A stretch of 64,000 nucleotides of DNA, taken from assembly GCA_041391365.1 (NCBI GenBank), contig JAWKOC010000003.1:1-64000 (forward strand). Direction: 5' to 3'. The translations under genes were made by a program, and so were the position numbers. How positions within the stretch are numbered: the first letter of the stretch is position 1; every line of letters begins with the position of its first letter. This stretch comes from JAGRAX01 sp041391365 (GTDB lineage: Bacteria > Bdellovibrionota_G > JALEGL01 > JAGRMV01). The notes under the pieces are model-generated. The model was not told the origin of the DNA. It ran no database searches and worked only from the letters and a program-made list of their open reading frames with translations. Positions 62,373 through 64,000 of this stretch are shown piece by piece.

Positions 62373-63691
62373 GATTTTCCTCGTTGCAAAATTTTGATCA
62401 CCATCTCTCGATCCAATGAGCTTCGATTTTGTACCTGATAGCCAAGATATCCCTGGGAGCTGATACGCTCCGGATCCAATCCCAATCCCTCCAAATGATC
62501 TCGAACTTTTTTCGCGCGCCGAAAGGCCAAGTGAAGCTCTGTCGCCCCAACATTGGGATCATTGGGCGTGAAGACCGCAATTTCAATTTTCTTGATCCAC
62601 AAATTCTGCGCAAGAACCTCAAAAAGAAGTTCCAGAATTTCCTCGCTTTTGCCAATCAAAATGTCACTTTCGGGCGCAAATTCTACCTGATCCGAAAGCA
62701 AAACTTCTTCATCCGAAATTTTGATCCGTCCTTCCGAAACTTCGTCGACTTTTTCTTCCTGGAAAGATTTGCGATCCTTGCGCTCAAACAAATAACTGAC
62801 CTGTGCGATGACATGATGATTGGATCCGATGTACCCTTCCACAAGATTTCTTCCATACGACAACGAAAACACCCATGGATCGATTTTCTCCCACCGCACT
62901 CCGGCCAAAAAATCCAAAAGAAAATTAGATCCTGTAACCCGGAATCGATTGGCTTGCATCATCAACTCTGTTCCAACGCCAAGCTGGTGAAACGATTCAA
63001 ACATGTACGATGCCGCCAAATTCATCTCTAGGTAAGAGCCCACATCAAAATTCAAAAAGGTTGTTTTGGGACGCAGTCCAAAGCCCACATTGGAGGCAAG
63101 TTCCAGATCCTTGATGCGATAACTTGCAATCATTTTGGGAGATAAGGTCAAAAAATTGTCCCCCGCAAATTCAACTTGAGACAGAGGCAACGACACATAC
63201 ACCGAATATCCCAGGTCAACGTCCTTGATGCGATCATCAAAAATTTTTCCTCGCACAAAAAAAAGCGGATCTCCAATGCCTCCCGAAGAAATCGAGGTGA
63301 TGTTGGCAATGGGTTGGTCAGGACCATTTTGATGCAAAATGATGGGAAGCATGGCTCCAAAGTTGAGTTCATCCCGAATGGCCATGGCAAAACCCAATTC
63401 TGAATACACACGATGACCAAGAATTTCATCGACCAATTGACCCGTGTCCGAATAAATGGCCACAGGACGGTTCATAAAACCCATCCCGCTTTGAAATGCG
63501 ATGAAGTTTCGTTCGATCAAGTGCGTGTTCTCCGTGATTACCCAAGGACCACTTCCCGGGGCCTTCCAATGTCGTGGGGCCAAACTGAATTCAGTGGCAA
63601 GAGAATGCTCTGGAATTGAGGTCAACCCAATCAATAGCAACCATGTTAGAACGTTGATTCGAAGCAAAGAAAAAATTTGGACTTCTCGCAT
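62369..63691 (-). CDS. OmpA-family outer membrane protein with beta-barrel
   Basis: About 440 residues: a signal peptide (start at the ATG 63691, with several nearby Met codons making the exact start uncertain), a beta-barrel region of about 250 residues with alternating strands (HQLGVGTELMMQANRFRVTGSNFLLDFLAGVRW), and a C-terminal OmpA domain that binds peptidoglycan (ISDEEVLLSDQVEF near 318; LHLAFRRAKKVRDHLEGLGLDPERISSQGYLG near 383). It likely anchors the envelope and interacts with the TSP3 protein made from the same operon. Confidence 0.85.
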   Translation of the reverse strand: MREVQIFSLLRINVLTWLLLIGLTSIPEHSLATEFSLAPRHWKAPGSGPWVITENTHLIERNFIAFQSGMGFMNRPVAIYSDTGQLVDEILGHRVYSELGFAMAIRDELNFGAMLPIILHQNGPDQPIANITSISSGGIGDPLFFVRGKIFDDRIKDVDLGYSVYVSLPLSQVEFAGDNFLTLSPKMIASYRIKDLELASNVGFGLRPKTTFLNFDVGSYLEMNLAASYMFESFHQLGVGTELMMQANRFRVTGSNFLLDFLAGVRWEKIDPWVFSLSYGRNLVEGYIGSNHHVIAQVSYLFERKDRKSFQEEKVDEVSEGRIKISDEEVLLSDQVEFAPESDILIGKSEEILELLFEVLAQNLWIKKIEIAVFTPNDPNVGATELHLAFRRAKKVRDHLEGLGLDPERISSQGYLGYQVQNRSSLDREMVIKILQRGKS

Positions 63692-64000
63692 GATCATCAT
63701 CAAGTGCATGTGGCGTTTTGGCAATTGCTTATCTGTCTTCATCCAAGGCACAGATCTTAACATCTTGTGCAGAGTCGGCCCCATCGCCACTCACACAAAC
63801 CGCAACTGCCCGCATTGTTGATGATCCACCAGGTGGAAAGATCCAAGAACCTCAATAGTTATAGTATAACTTTTTTTGAAAAAATGTTACACTCATTGTT
63901 CAATACATCAAAATCATAGCATTTTTACGAAATATCGCGAACGAAACGATACCATTTCATGAAAAATTATACGGCTAAGTTCGGTAACTATCTCTTGGAA
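63692..64000. other. AT-rich gap at the window end
   Basis: No gene is recognised. It contains an inverted repeat GTTATA-G-TATAAC (63858-63870) upstream of the OmpA-like gene on the minus strand, which could hold a -10 or operator, then an AT-rich stretch to the window edge. A gene off the end may start beyond 64000. Confidence 0.5.

Noticed and set aside
1..64000. tRNA, rRNA or riboswitch genes
   Set aside because: No cloverleaf-like segment with conserved T-loop bases, no rRNA sequence and no recognised riboswitch core was seen in the gaps; an RNA-specific search could still find small RNAs.

Overview
The window is a stretch of chromosome from a Gram-negative, respiring bacterium. It is moderately AT-rich and densely coded, and genes sit on both strands. 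The evidence for a diderm is direct: many lipoboxes and signal peptides, an OmpA-type outer membrane protein, ExbB/ExbD, a HtrA protease and a full cytochrome c maturation (Ccm) system. Alternative complex III next to a caa3-type oxidase, PilZ proteins, a Ser/Thr kinase and Cys-TM-basic C-terminal tails resembling MYXO-CTERM point to the old 'deltaproteobacteria' (Myxococcota, Bdellovibrionota and relatives). The exact taxon is an inference. No rRNA, tRNA, transposase, integrase or CRISPR array was seen.

Layout. 1-7.2 kb: TadA-like deaminase, a repeat lipoprotein, a coiled-coil lipoprotein with a GbsR-type regulator, a YdcZ transporter pair, a frameshifted TrmB-like methyltransferase, a HAD phosphatase and a permease. 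7.2-11.4 kb: acyl desaturase, FKBP lipoprotein, type II glutamine synthetase and a metallo-beta-lactamase-fold hydrolase. 11.5-23.6 kb (minus strand): one respiratory operon, actABCDEF, a small membrane gene, sco, then ctaC-ctaD-ctaE-ctaF. It would carry electrons from quinol to a cytochrome c and on to oxygen, and a strong Fur-box match lies at its promoter. 23.8-29 kb: CvpA, HtrA, a PilZ protein, a long palindrome, MsrB and three small secreted proteins of unknown function. 29-32.6 kb: a substrate-binding-like protein and a large RCC1-repeat lipoprotein gene broken by two frameshifts.

32.7-39.8 kb (plus strand): a compact operon of cysteine desulfurase, ccmE, ccmF, a CcmI-like protein, an unknown membrane-anchored protein, ccmA, ccmB, ccmC and a tiny ccmD. 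It would provide the covalent haems that the cytochromes of the respiratory operon need (pentahaem ActA, monohaem ActE, the c-domain of CtaC). 39.8-50.7 kb: a secreted protein, a TPR-like Ser/Thr kinase, PilZ, an STT3/PglB-type oligosaccharyltransferase, MtaD-like deaminase, GltX, and a secreted protein paired with a matrixin-type metalloprotease. 50.8-57.6 kb: DnaJ/CbpA, XseB-like, XseA, a GAF-GGDEF cyclase, FtsB, a patatin phospholipase and a small secreted protein. 57.7-63.7 kb (minus strand): a broken acetoacetyl-CoA synthetase, ExbD, ExbB, a thrombospondin-type-3-repeat surface protein and an OmpA-like porin.

The most notable points are the putative Fur control of the respiratory operon, the CxxxY variant of CcmE, the stand-alone oligosaccharyltransferase, the tandem unknown secreted proteins behind a palindromic operator, a 27-bp perfect palindrome within a small repeat cluster, and three genes carrying five single-base losses, four in A/T runs and one near a C run. 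That last pattern may be real decay or a systematic sequencing artefact.
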